DNA from: Ipomoea triloba
Lineage: Eukaryota > Streptophyta > Magnoliopsida > Solanales > Convolvulaceae
Reading direction: 5' to 3'
Assembly (NCBI RefSeq): GCF_003576645.1
Contig: NC_044923.1
Location: 9,764,118-9,828,117 of the forward strand
DNA length: 64,000 nt
Shown: one piece after another, positions 31,561 through 43,000 of the stretch
Layout of the letters: each line of letters begins with the position of its first letter
Numbering within the stretch: position 1 is the first letter of the stretch
Notes under the pieces: generated by a model
The model's database searches: none
Seen by the model: the letters and a program-made list of their open reading frames with translations, nothing else
Told to the model about the DNA's origin: nothing
Made by a program: the position numbers and the translations under genes

Positions 31561-32945
31561 TGGATTAAATGTTTGGGCCGGGTCAGGCCCATTTGGGTCA
31601 GACCTGGTCCAATAAAATCTTGGGCCTGTTATGGTATTTTGGGCTCAATTCAGTTTTTCCCTTCATCATATTTGGCCTTCCTCTCAATTTAAATCCTCCT
31701 TAATTCACTACTAAATTATCATTCAATTTGGGGCAAATATTAAGTCTTAATTTGCTATTTGAATTTTAATTTAATATTAAAGTTTATATTAAATTGCCTA
31801 AAGTATTGCAATTTATTTAAAGATATATGGGTTAATAATACATTAATATGTAAATTCGAGCATGCTAGGTATATTTGTCAAATATTTGATTATTGTTTCA
31901 ATTATACATTTGTTAAAGCATGCATTAAGGTTGAATTTAGCATATTATTAACTCATAGCATATATCATTCAATTTTGGATCCTTAGGTCAATTTAAGTCA
32001 TTATGGCCTATTAAAGTAGCTTGTTTGGTTATCCATTTAATTTGAGCATATTTTAGTCTTATGTTTGATTTGGGACTTTTAAACATATTTTGAACAAGCT
32101 AATTTGGACCTATCTTGGGTCATTTAAGTTTTGGATCTTACCATTATTGATTGATATTTTAATAATAATTATAGCTCATTTTGGATTTATAACATGATCT
32201 TAATTATTACTATCTACCATATTTTGCTAATGGTATTTATTGTTAGTAATAATATTAAGGTTGGATCTATTTCAGTACTTAGATCATTTTTCATCTATGT
32301 TATAGCTCACTTGGACCATTAAGAATTATAAGTCTACTTTGAGCATATAGGTGCTATAATTATTGTTTTGGCATGTTTTTGGAGACATTAAGGATTTAAG
32401 AATTTAATTATCATTTTGGCCATTAAGAATTATAACTATTGTTTAAGTTGGTTATGTTTTTTTCAATTTATCAATGGTTTTCAGGGCCTTAATAATAATA
32501 TTAATTCTTTATTTTTAAAGCAATATAGTTGGTATATTGTCTGTATAATGGTAATTTGGTTATTACTTTAGTTTTAGTCTCCCTAAAGCATTATAATAGT
32601 CATGTTAATTATTATGTGGTAAATTGAGATTAGTGTATAGCATCCCTTAATTACAGTTTTGTCGTTATTTTAGTTATTGTTAATTATTAATTGGCATTAT
32701 TAATTACTGTTATCAAGCTTAGGGGTTAATCTCATTTATTACCTTTCATAATAATTATTGTTTCATGGTAATCTGCCATATTTGGTACATTGGTAAGATT
32801 GCCCATGTCACTCTGTTTTATTACATAACTATTGATGTTGGTAATTAAGTCCTACCAACAAATCTTTTACATACCATTGGACTCTGCATTGAGGTTATTG
32901 ACACCAACAATGAAGATGAGGAGAATTATGAAGTTTTTTCTTCCC

Positions 32946-33785
32946 TTAGGGCATGTTTGGTTCACAGGAAAAGCTTTTCCATGGGAAGTGGGTTCCTGAA
33001 CATCAAAGAAATTGCTCCTTTCCATTGTTTGGTTCACTGAATTTGTTTTCCATGGGAACTTCAATTCCTCATTTTTTGAGGAAAACAAAATCCGAGCTAC
33101 ACCCTAGGATTTTATTTTCCATTGCTGTTGGGAAGAAAAATTGGATTGTCAAGACTATTTTACCCTCGCTGTTTTCTTCTCGCTGCTGCTCCCTTGCTAC
33201 TCGCCTCCGCCGCGCCTCTGCCTTCGTCGTGGAGGAGTCCACGATGGTGATGCCGCCTCTGCCTCTCACGCTCTGCCGACTACTTCCGCCTCTGCCGACG
33301 CTGCGAGCCCTCGACGGCGACCACGAGCTCGTGAGAATGGATTTGTTGTAGTGTGATGCCTTTGATTTGTTGTAGCAGTGAGAATGGATCTGCGTGCCTC
33401 TTCGATGCCTTTGCCCTTTGATATGTCATTATGTTGCAGCAGTGAGAATGGATTTGTTGTAAGCCTTGTATCTAATGCCCTAATGGGTTGTGGGCTGATG
33501 GGTTAGAAATGGGTCATGAATTTCCAAAAAGAAAATGAAATGGGTCATGACAAGTAAATAACAGGCTCATCATCAACAACAACAACAATAATAATAAGGG
33601 CATATATATCTTTTTACATATTATTCCTTACAATTCTAAATCCAACCAAACAACAGAATTTATTTTCCCAGTAACTTCTTTTCCACCAACCAAACAACAT
33701 AATTTATCTTCCTGGTAACTAGTTTTCCACGGAATTTCACTTCCACTTCCCTTCAAATATTTTCCGCGAACCAAACGAGCCCTTA
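32946..33785. mobile_element. Harbinger/Tourist-type MITE
   Basis: Element 32949-33782 (834 bp), with inverted ends GGGCATGTTTGGTTC and GAACCAAACGAGCCC and the TTA target duplication usual for PIF/Harbinger. The subterminal parts contain ATTTTCC/GGAAAAT words. A Ser/Ala-rich GC segment in the middle has short frames without known domains. Confidence 0.8.
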
Positions 33786-36186
33786 TGGATCGTCATCGTT
33801 GCTAGCGCAATGGGAAGATGCGGTTTGCATCATTAAGGTATGTCATTAATTATCTTTTAATATTAATTGGTAATTAATGCTACAATTACAGTTAACCGCG
33901 AATTTGGACTAATCACTTATTTTGTGGAAACATTAAGAAGGTGTTACCATAATTTGGTTGTCATTGTTAAATGTTAATGGTGATTATAATGTTGCTTATT
34001 GCCATTAAATATTTTAATTAATATGGTATTCAGTTATGACTCCTGAATTATTTTCAATTAAGTTTATGTGACAATGTTCCAGTTAAGAAAAATATTATGG
34101 ATATTATCATTTTCTTGACATTAATGTTTTTCGGACTTCAAAATTTATTAAGTTTTTTCAAAATTGTATCCGAAAAATGCTTCTACAATTAGTGGTTTTA
34201 GCTATTGTTTTTCCATATTTAGTCTCCATGTAATAATATTATTTTGGCTATTTTATTGCTTTTTTGGATTATTTGCAGTTTTTGCCATTAATGATAATAA
34301 TATTATTAATTAGGTTATGGAGAGTGATTTTGGATCAATTCAGTAATTTTTGGAAAAACATATTTGCTAGACAATTGACTATTGCCATTTATGTCATAAT
34401 TCATTTAGTTTTTTGAATTATGATTTTTTTAGTTCTTTTTGCCCATATTTGGTTAAGTATGAATAATGAATAATTAATGTAAATTCATACTCTATAGTTG
34501 GTTCATACTCTTCAGATAGTTTTATGCATTCAGTCACATTAAATGCATAATATTAAGTTTAATTATGCAATTTACATTTGTGAGATTTGTTTTACAAATG
34601 ACAATATATACCTTTTTTTGTTGTTAGATATTGTTTGAATTTGTAAATTCGGTCTATTTCTCATAAATCTAGTGTGATGCATTAAAACATTTTATCATGG
34701 GCTTAAAGTTTGAAAATTTCAAATTATATATTCATTAATTTGGGTCCCTTTGGATTGGGCTCATTAGAATTTGAATATTAAGTTTATACTTTGGAAGCTC
34801 ATATTAAAATTGCCTCAAGTTACGCAATTTGTTTAGAATACATGAGTTTAATGCTTAATTTATGCATATTAATTTGTCCACTGCATAATATTCTGGTTTT
34901 AAATTATGCAATTTTATTATTATGCCTTCGGTAATGCATAAATTTATGTTGGAATTATATTAGTTCCTTATTAAGTTGGACTTATACATAAATTTTAGTT
35001 ACAGTAGTGCCTGAATTTAAGCACATCTAGTCTGATAATTTAGTTCACTATTTTAAAGCTTTATTCATATGTGAACTATTCAATTTTGGATTATACCCTA
35101 CAATTCTGGTTCCCATCATGATTTGGTATAATCTGTCAAAATTTTAAGTATTCCTTGCAATGTGATTTGATTTCAGTTCATTAAAGAATAGACACATCAT
35201 CTTTAATTTACTGAAGTCTCTTAAAGTTTCAATCTTGGTTAATTAAAGAATAGCCACTACTTATTCAATTTTCCTAAGATTATTAAGTTATTATATTATA
35301 ATTTTAATTTGGTTGGGGAGTAGCCACAGCATCCTTAATCAGATTTAATTTTATCTTGATCACATAAAGATTACGCAAGAATTTATGTCTAGTGATCTTA
35401 TAATTTTTAATTTGGTTGGGGAGTAGGCACAACATCCTTAATCAGTTAAAATTATATATTAAGTGGTTTATCTTGATCGCATAAAGTTTTAGACATATAA
35501 GTTGTGATTAATTGTATCTACTATGATGGAATTTAGCCCACAGGAAATTTCGTTATATTTGTATAATTAATTAGGATTAAATACTGAACTACGATCATAA
35601 TTTAGCCCACAGGCAATTATGCATCGGAAGTAGTTAGTAGTTTTATCAGTGATGATAGAAGTAAACCAATTTATGATGGTTATTTGTAAATAATTTTTCA
35701 TTCTATCATGAAGTTTAATTTTATTGGATCATATTTCTTGAATTGCCCATTGGGTTGAGGAAAATGAACTTGATTTCTTTAAGTTTTTTTTTATCATATG
35801 GTTATAATGAATCTTATTGAATTAAAACTTTAGCCCACAGGTAAGTTTTATGTCACTTGATTCTTCAACTCATTTGATAAATTGTTTCATCATAAATAAA
35901 AATTTTCAGTTGGATCTGATTGAGTAAGACTTTAGTCCATAGGCAAGTTTTATGTCTCTAGATTCTTCTGTCTATTTGATAATTGAGATAAAATATTATC
36001 ATAAAAGGGTTTCTTAATTGGATTTAATAGAATTAAAACTTCAGCCCACAAGCAAGTTTTATGTCAATAAATCCCTCAACCCATGAGATAATAATTTTTA
36101 TCACAATTTATTAGAATTTATAAATTTAGTTCAATTATAAATTCTGAGTTTCATGGTTTGCATTGGCAACACATGTATTGGCAAAT

Positions 36187-36755
36187 TATACCGTGCACCA
36201 CGGTGCACATATCAATGTGCACCACGTACCTAAACGACGTCGTTTTGAGCATTGTAAACTAATCGTCCGTTTTTATGGAAATCACATTTCCTATTTCGGC
36301 CGTTCTCTGTATTTATGTTAATATTCTGTGTATTCCAGGCAATCATTCTGTGTATTCTAGGCAACCGTTCTGTGTATTCTAGGCAACTGTTATGTGTATT
36401 CATGTTAGTAACACATGTTGTGATGTGTTTGTGCATTTGAATGTTTAGGAGGATGAGTTCTGTGCATTTTGTGTCAATATTCTGTGTATTCATGTTATTA
36501 ACACAGGTTGTGATGTGTTTGTGCATTCGAATGTTAGGAGGATGAGTTCTGTGTATTGTGTGTCAATATTATGTGTATTCTGGGCAAATATTCTGTGTAT
36601 TCTAGGCAAACGTTCTGTGTATTCTAGATAATGATTATGTGTATTATAGATAATGAATTCCCTGGAGTCATTCGCGTCCGCGTCCACTAACACCAAAACG
36701 ACGTCGTTTTACGTACGTGGTGCACATTGCTATGTGCATCGTGGTGCAGGGTATA
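36187..36755. mobile_element. Inverted-repeat element with palindromic GACGTC motifs and ~22-bp repeats
   Basis: Ends TATACCGTGCACCACGGTGC and its near complement (GTGGTGCAGGGTATA) are each followed by AAACGACGTCGTTTT (36232-36246, 36695-36710). The middle holds about eight copies of a 20-24-bp unit around TTCTGTGTATTCTAGGCAA. The target duplication is unclear, so the superfamily is not assigned. Confidence 0.6.
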
Positions 36756-37941
36756 ACAATTGACATGTATTCCGTTACTTCCCAAAATTTAGCCACTTTT
36801 ATTAATTATCCCACGACTTACTTGGTTATCTTTTGAGCCAAATTCTAACTTGGTTTTGAAAGGTGTATTTTGTTTTTAGTATATCCAACTATGGTGGGGA
36901 ATTTTTATCTTCATTATTTAGTTGGACTTTTATTGGAACCAAATATTGATTATTTAGTATGCCCAACTAATGGTGATGACTTTTATCTTCATTTATTAGT
37001 TGGTCAAATCAATTATGAGTATGTATATCATTAATTTTGTTAAAGAACAGTGGGAGTGATCATTTAGAAAAGATCATTAAGATGCTCCATTAAATATTAT
37101 GGATTTAATTATTGTCTTCATACATCCCAATGCAAATTGGATTGTATGTCAAACAATAAGTACAAAAGATTCATATAATCTTGAATTTGTTCATATAAGT
37201 TCATAAGTTCAAATTATTGGACATCTGGTTGTGCAACATATTTATGAAAATGTTGCAACAATATTAATGAATTTATTAGAACAAAATCATCTAACTTGTG
37301 GTGCACTGTTATTCTTTAGCATTTAATAGAGTCTTTAGTTTCTTCAAAATTGATCTTGGGCCATTTTGGTATTTAAGGCTCAAAAACAATTTTGTGAGAC
37401 ATAAAAGTAAGACTCGTAAATGTTCAGTTAATTTTTAAAGAAGATATTGTGATTATTTGGGAAGTTATGGTGTATTTAATATTCCAAATTTATAGACTTA
37501 GAGTTTTTGTTTGTTCTCTAAGTTATTGGAATGATTCTGTGACTTAACTATCTTTTGGCTATTTTAATGAGTGGGAGTGACAGACGTGTTCAAGTTCAGT
37601 TATAAAGAAGTCACAGAATACAGTTAGCATTATGCTAACATTAAGAGATCTCTACTTAAGGCATGCTTTTAAAGTTTTTAGAGATCATACAGTGTACACT
37701 CTTGTACAAATATTTTGGATGGTTTCTCTCTTCAGTTGTGCACATAATATATTTTGAGAAACATCCCTTAAGTTATACTGAGAATAAACATTGGGTTTGT
37801 TCATGAGGGGCCTAAGTTGGAGAATTAAAATGCATGTGACTATAATGGATATTACTCTGCAAAATAGAGGACTTATCACTATGATTCATGTGTTTTGTTC
37901 TTTGATGAGGGTTGTGCTCCTACTTGCACAAAGTAGGAGAA

Positions 37942-38349
37942 TGTAAGATTTTCCCTAATAATATATATATTATATATTATATATTAGGGCCTTAATTAAG
38001 TGGTGCAAGTTAACTAGGCTTATTAAGTGGTTTGGTTGTACTAAATAACTATTAGTAGTTATTCAACCAAACTCTGTGCCTATATAAACTTGTATTGATG
38101 GGATAGAGGCTAAGCATTATATAGCACAAACACGGATAGAGGCTAAGCATTATATAGCACAAACACTTCTCGTCAGTAGACACCAGTACACCATCTAGGG
38201 TTCTGAGTCAAGTATGGGACAAATATCGCTACCGTTCAAGAGGCATTACATCAACTGTGACTGGAGATCAACAATGATTCCGCTTCCGCTATTACGAGGT
38301 CAGGCTTCTCATATACTATTCTTTTTGGTTAGATTATTTATATCTAACA
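37942..38349 (+). repeat. Right LTR
   Basis: 408 bp, starting TGTAAGATTTTCCC and ending ATATCTAACA. A 32-34-bp unit (GGATAGAGGCTAAGCATTATATAGCACAAACAC-like) is doubled at 38100-38167. A CTATATAAAC TATA box lies near 38081. Confidence 0.88.
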
Positions 38350-38368
38350 AAATCTGCACCGTTGACTT

Positions 38369-38770
38369 CTAAACGGTTGTCGTGTTCTTCGTCTGGCCTT
38401 CCGGTCCCAATGTTAAATTACTCAGATTAATGGCCAACTTGATTTTCTCTTCTTTAATATTCCGATCAGCCGGATTGCTCATTGAACACGTGGGTTTAGG
38501 CATCGAAAGAAGGAACCCATCAGAAGTATTTTTCCAATATTTGGGTCCAAAGGCAAAGTGCATAAGTAACGCCCTGTTGAGTAAAATTAGTTCATGTGGC
38601 AGTGAAATCTCCAATATGTATAATGGTAGCTGCTGCGTTGAATAGGGAAGGCCGAAGACCAGAGTTTCGCCGCTGTTCTGCCGACGCCGTCCGTTGAACC
38701 TCGCCGCTGCTCTGCCTGCCGACGAGAGGGACGGAGCCGTCCGACTCCACCCATGCTTAATTGCCCACAA
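38369..38770 (-). pseudogene. Possible captured host gene fragment in MULE
   Basis: A 133-residue minus-strand frame in the right half of the MULE. Its N-terminal third is Arg/Ala-rich. The rest (LEISLPHELILLN, LMHFAFGPKYWKN, SMPKPTCSMSN) has protein-like composition, but the family was not recognised. It has no introns visible and no conserved ATG context. It would be Pack-MULE cargo if confirmed. Confidence 0.35.
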
Positions 38771-38993
38771 AGCCGTCCGACTGAACAGAAGAAATTAGAG
38801 TAAAATTGGGTGGGTGTTGCAAAATTACTAAATTGCCTTTTAACACTAGTTAGTGAGAAATCTGACCGGAGGACTACATTGACTAAGGTTTAAGACTATT
38901 AGAGACCCAATTAATTAAAATTGACTTAGGGGGACCACATTGCAGATCGGGCAACATTTGAAGGATCAAAAGTGCGATTTTCCCTAAAATATA

Positions 38994-39811
38994 TCTCCAT
39001 CAATTTAAAAAACATACACATTTCTACTAAAGTTTATGCATACTCACACACTTCCTTGCTTTGACTCAAGAATTATCAATAAAAAAGCATTTCCTGCTAT
39101 AATTACAGTAGACCATTAGAGCAAACCATAATACAAAATTATGCAGTAAAAATGAGATTCTCATTCTAATAAAGGGGATAAGCAAGAAGTTAAGATAAAA
39201 TCATGTGAGAAAACTCTCAAAACTTTCCCAGTATCTTGTACCCCAATCAAAGTCAGGCAGGCAACCCGTAGACAACCTCCAATAACTCTAATCGCCTTGT
39301 GACGCAAACGTTTGCCCCCCGTACATAACAAACACAAAAATACTCAGAGAAGAAATTAGGATAACCTTTTGGAGAAAATGTTTAATTGCTCAATCATGAA
39401 GAAATGAACAAACAAGAGCTGTGCGTTTGCACAGTGGGATCAGTTTCTAAATTTTTCCAATACACACACAAACACATATAATAAGAACCAAACTTTGAGT
39501 GGGGTTAATTGATCCCCCTCATTAAAGTGTAGCTATGCCCCTGACCTGAATGTCAATGTATTATCACCTAAACATTGTTGACATTGCACACATTATAATT
39601 TACCATAGGACGAGCATTCTCTCATATTTTTGTTGTTTGTTTGAGATTTATGTCTATTACTCTATATTATTATTATTATTATTTTCTGGGCATGATTATA
39701 TTGTTGCATGGTGTCTTTAATATGGATTATGAAGTTCAAGTATGTTGCAGATCTACATGAATTCTGCAGCATGTATTTATTGGTCAGTTTGGTGTTGCAG
39801 ACAAAAATTAT
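38994..39811. other. Intergenic sequence upstream of the D-CDES2-like gene
   Basis: AT-rich, with no gene or repeat recognised apart from short simple repeats (TTATTATTATTATTA near 39666). Confidence 0.5.
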
Positions 39812-39842
39812 ACAGACCCAAAACGACGTCGTTTTGGTCTGT
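39812..39842. promoter_or_regulatory. Palindrome with GACGTC core upstream of D-CDES2-like gene
   Basis: A near-perfect palindrome (ACAGACC, AAAACGACGTCGTTTT, GGTCTGT) centred about 190 bp before the proposed ATG. GACGTC is a bZIP (C-box/TGA) binding core. The same 16-bp core occurs at both ends of the element at 36187-36755, so it could be TE-derived. Confidence 0.45.
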
Positions 39843-39856
39843 ATTATATATATAAT
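39843..39856 (+). promoter_or_regulatory. TATA box of the D-CDES2-like gene
   Basis: ATTATATATATAAT followed after about 45 bp by a CT-rich leader (39898-40010). Position and order fit a plant core promoter for an ATG at 40014. Confidence 0.4.
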
Positions 39857-40013
39857 TTTTTTTATTTTTTTATTTTCATTATTTCACTTTTTTCACGGCC
39901 TCAGAGCTCTCTCGCCTCTCTGCTTCTTCCGCTTCTCGCCTCTCTTTCGTCGCTCCTGTCTCCTCTCAGGACTCAGCCGTCTTCTGTGGCTCTATCGCTC
40001 TGTGCCTCTGTCC

Positions 40014-43000
40014 ATGTCTGTGCCGCACAGTCGCACCTCGCTAGTCGCCAGTCTCCGCCGAACACGGAACACCGCCACACCGACGGTCGCCGGCTCGCCG
40101 CCTTACCGGTCAGCAAGAAAGCAGGAACACCGCTTCAGTAGTCAGCGCCTCTCCTCAACTCTCAGGTCTCAGGTTCGTATTTTTGCCCTAATTTCTCTAA
40201 TTTTATTTTTGCTCTAATTTCCCTAATTTCTCTACTTTTATTTTTAATCAATTTAATGTATATGCTTTTTGTATGTGCGTTGTTCAATTTGTTTATGAAT
40301 GTGAGCAGGGTTGTGTCTCAGTTTGTTCAATTTGTGAATGTCAGAATGTGATGAATTTGTTCAGTGTATGAATGTGCTTTTTGTATATGAATGTGAGCTC
40401 TGTCTCAATTTTTTCAATTTGTTTAAACCGTGTTTCAATTTGTTCAATTTATATCAATTATATGAATGTGGGCAGTGAGTATGTGAGTCTAAATTCTAAT
40501 ATTGTTTTGAATGTGATGATTGTGAGCAGTGAGTATGTCTAGATTTTATTGGTGTTGCCATAATTTACCTTTGCTTCTTCGCCCAAAACAATGTCTCAAT
40601 TTGTTCAATTTATATCAATTATATGAATGTGAGCACTAGCAGTGAGTATGCCTAAATTCTAATATTGTTTTGAATGTGAGGATTGTGAGCAGTTAACCAG
40701 TGAGACAGTGAGTATGTCAGATTTTATCCGTATTGTCATAATTTACCTTTGCTTCTTCGCCCCCACTCAAGAGAAATCCTGGCTCTGTCCCTCTTAGGGT
40801 GTGTTTGGTAACCCGGAAAATGATTTCCCGGGCTTTTGGTGTTTGGCAACATCCGGAAAATGTGGTAAACGGAAAACATTTTCCGTTGACCACGGAAAAT
40901 GAGCTCATTTTTCCGGAAAATGACTTCCGGACAAAAAATCCGGTAGTCATTTTCCAAAAACAGAAAATGGCTTCGTGCGACGTTTTTTTGTAAAAAAAAA
41001 AATTATTTCTAATTTCTAATAAATATTATTAGTTTATATATTTTTATATTTTAAATAAAATAATAAAAATATATAATTATACATTTCTACTCATTTTCCG
41101 GAAAATGAACCAAACACACACAGACGGTTTTCCAAAGTACATCCAAACACTGAAAATGACTCATTTTCCTGAAAACATTTTTCAGAAGTCATTTTCCTAC
41201 TTTCCAAACACACCCTTAATATATTGTCATCCTTAGAAATTTCATGGATAGCCAGAATTTTATGGTAATAATTTTCCTGCCCTTTTTCAGGGTGCTTTGG
41301 AACTCAGTGTGCATAAAGAGGAGTTTGTGTCAAAATTGCTCAATAGAAAATGGGCACTGAGGAGCCCTGCTACCCAAATTCACCAAATAATGGTATCAAA
41401 TCTGTACAGAGAGCAGGGGGATGCTTTTGACAATGTTTCTTTTGTCAATATTCAACAACCTTCCTTGGGCAAGAGTTTGGTGGCTGAAAACCACTGCCAG
41501 CCATCCTTTTATGTGGTGAGGGATGATTTGTTGCATCCCCTGGTGAATGGTAACAAGGCAAGGAAACTGGATGCGCTGCTCCCTCTCCTCGAACATAATT
41601 CAGTAACTGATGTAGTAAGTTAAATTGCTTATTCAGTGTATGCGTGCTTATGTCAATGGTTAGCATAAGTTTGCCTGTATTAAATTGGGCATCCTTTTGG
41701 GATTCCTACCCAAGGACCAACTTAATAGCTTTGAAATGTGGTGCTAGTGCCTAGTGAGTTGTGATTGGTGATTCTGATATCTTGGGTGAGATTGTGGCAT
41801 ACCTATAGAGGTTGGTTTGGTGAGATCACGCTCCAAATGAGCTTAGGATTTGCCAACGCAAAAGGTTGAACAGTGTTATAATCTAAGATTGGGCTATAAT
41901 CCACATGGGCCAAACCACACTAAAAGACTGAATCCAATCAATTAGCTAGTCTAACCCATGGTTTTATAAACCCATATGTTCTCTCTTACTATTATTTTTA
42001 ATGTGGGACTCCTAACAAACAGAAATGAGAATATTCATGATAAATTAGTATTGATTGATAAAAATAGGAAAATCTGAATAACTAATATCTCCAGAAATTT
42101 AGTTTAATGATGGGACCAAAGTATGAAACAAGTTCTGATTGCAACATTTTTAGGTTGCATGTGGAGGTTGTCAAAGTGCACATGCAGCTGCTGTTGGTAT
42201 GTGATGTAATAGTCAATGTACGGCATTTTAATTGGTTTTGTTTGTCATATTCAGTGTTGTAAAAATCGGCCTAGGCGGCTGCCTAGGCACTAGGCAAAAA
42301 GGGGTGTAGGCGGTTTTTAATCGGTCGGAACTTCTTTTTTTTTTTTTTTTTTTTTTTTTGCTCAAAACGACATTGTTTTGAGTAGATTTAAAAAAAAATA
42401 AAAAATTAGGCGGCCGCTTAGGGCCCTAGGCGCCCCCCCAACGCCCGATTAGCGCCTAGCGCCTTCTGCAGCATTGGTCACATTAGTTGAGTCTTTATTT
42501 GAGCATGCTTCTTAACCTCCTTTTTCTTTAATTTTTTTTTCTGTAATGCAGCTGTATCATGTGCAGAGAGGGGACTGAAGTCACATTTACTTCTTCGTGG
42601 TGAACAGCCTGAAACTCTCACTGGCTACAATTTAATTTCCACAATGTATGGCAATGTTAGATATGTCCCAAGATCTCTATATGCCAAGAGAGAAGAAATG
42701 CTCGCAATGCATGCCAATAAGGTGGCAGGCAGTGATGGGTCAATTGTCTCACTTGGTGAACTTCTGGAGGCTTCTTTCTCTAATCAAGGATTCGGTGAAC
42801 AGTCTGTGCAAGTGGCTACTCGTACATATGCAGAAAGTGAAAAGAAGGTGGTAATTATTAATGAAGGTGCTGGAGATGCTGTAGGATTACTAGGTAACTT
42901 ATCAGTTAACAGATTTACTATGTTACATGGCTCCTATGCGATTAGACTGAGTTCCATTTGAAACAAATAATGTCTAACATGATGTTGATTCTCTCAGATG

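Larger units (their letters stand above)
31561..37941. other. AT-rich non-coding interior of the LTR element
   Basis: Apart from the elements listed at 32949-33782 and 36187-36755, no coding frame is recognised. Short repeated phrases such as TTTAGCCCACAGGCAA (35500-36050) and GTGGGAGTGA (37050, 37570) recur. Confidence 0.55.
29543..38349 (+). mobile_element. LTR retrotransposon lacking gag-pol (LARD-like)
   Basis: Two LTRs starting TGTAAGATTTTC and ending ATATCTAACA are flanked by a perfect AAATC target duplication (29538-29542, 38350-38354). A primer-like TTTGGTATAATAAGAGCC follows the left LTR, resembling the initiator-Met type TGGTATCAGAGC. A purine-rich AAAGTAGGAGAA precedes the right LTR. 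The 7.6-kb interior has no gag, protease, integrase or RT frame in any register. The Copia-like primer site suggests a Copia parent. Confidence 0.88.
28717..38993. mobile_element. MULE with long terminal inverted repeats and perfect 9-bp target duplication
   Basis: Element 28726-38984. It begins GGGAAAATCACACTTTTGG and ends with the complement (CGATTTTCCC). The inverted repeats stay alignable for about 175-200 bp (28726-28900 and 38800-38984). The flanks TAAAATATA at 28717-28725 and 38985-38993 are identical. Minus the 8.8-kb retrotransposon inside, the MULE is about 1.45 kb and carries no transposase. Confidence 0.92.

Noticed and set aside
36230..36696. 98- and 68-residue minus-strand frames
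   Set aside because: They follow the ~22-bp repeat of the inverted-repeat element and encode periodic peptides.
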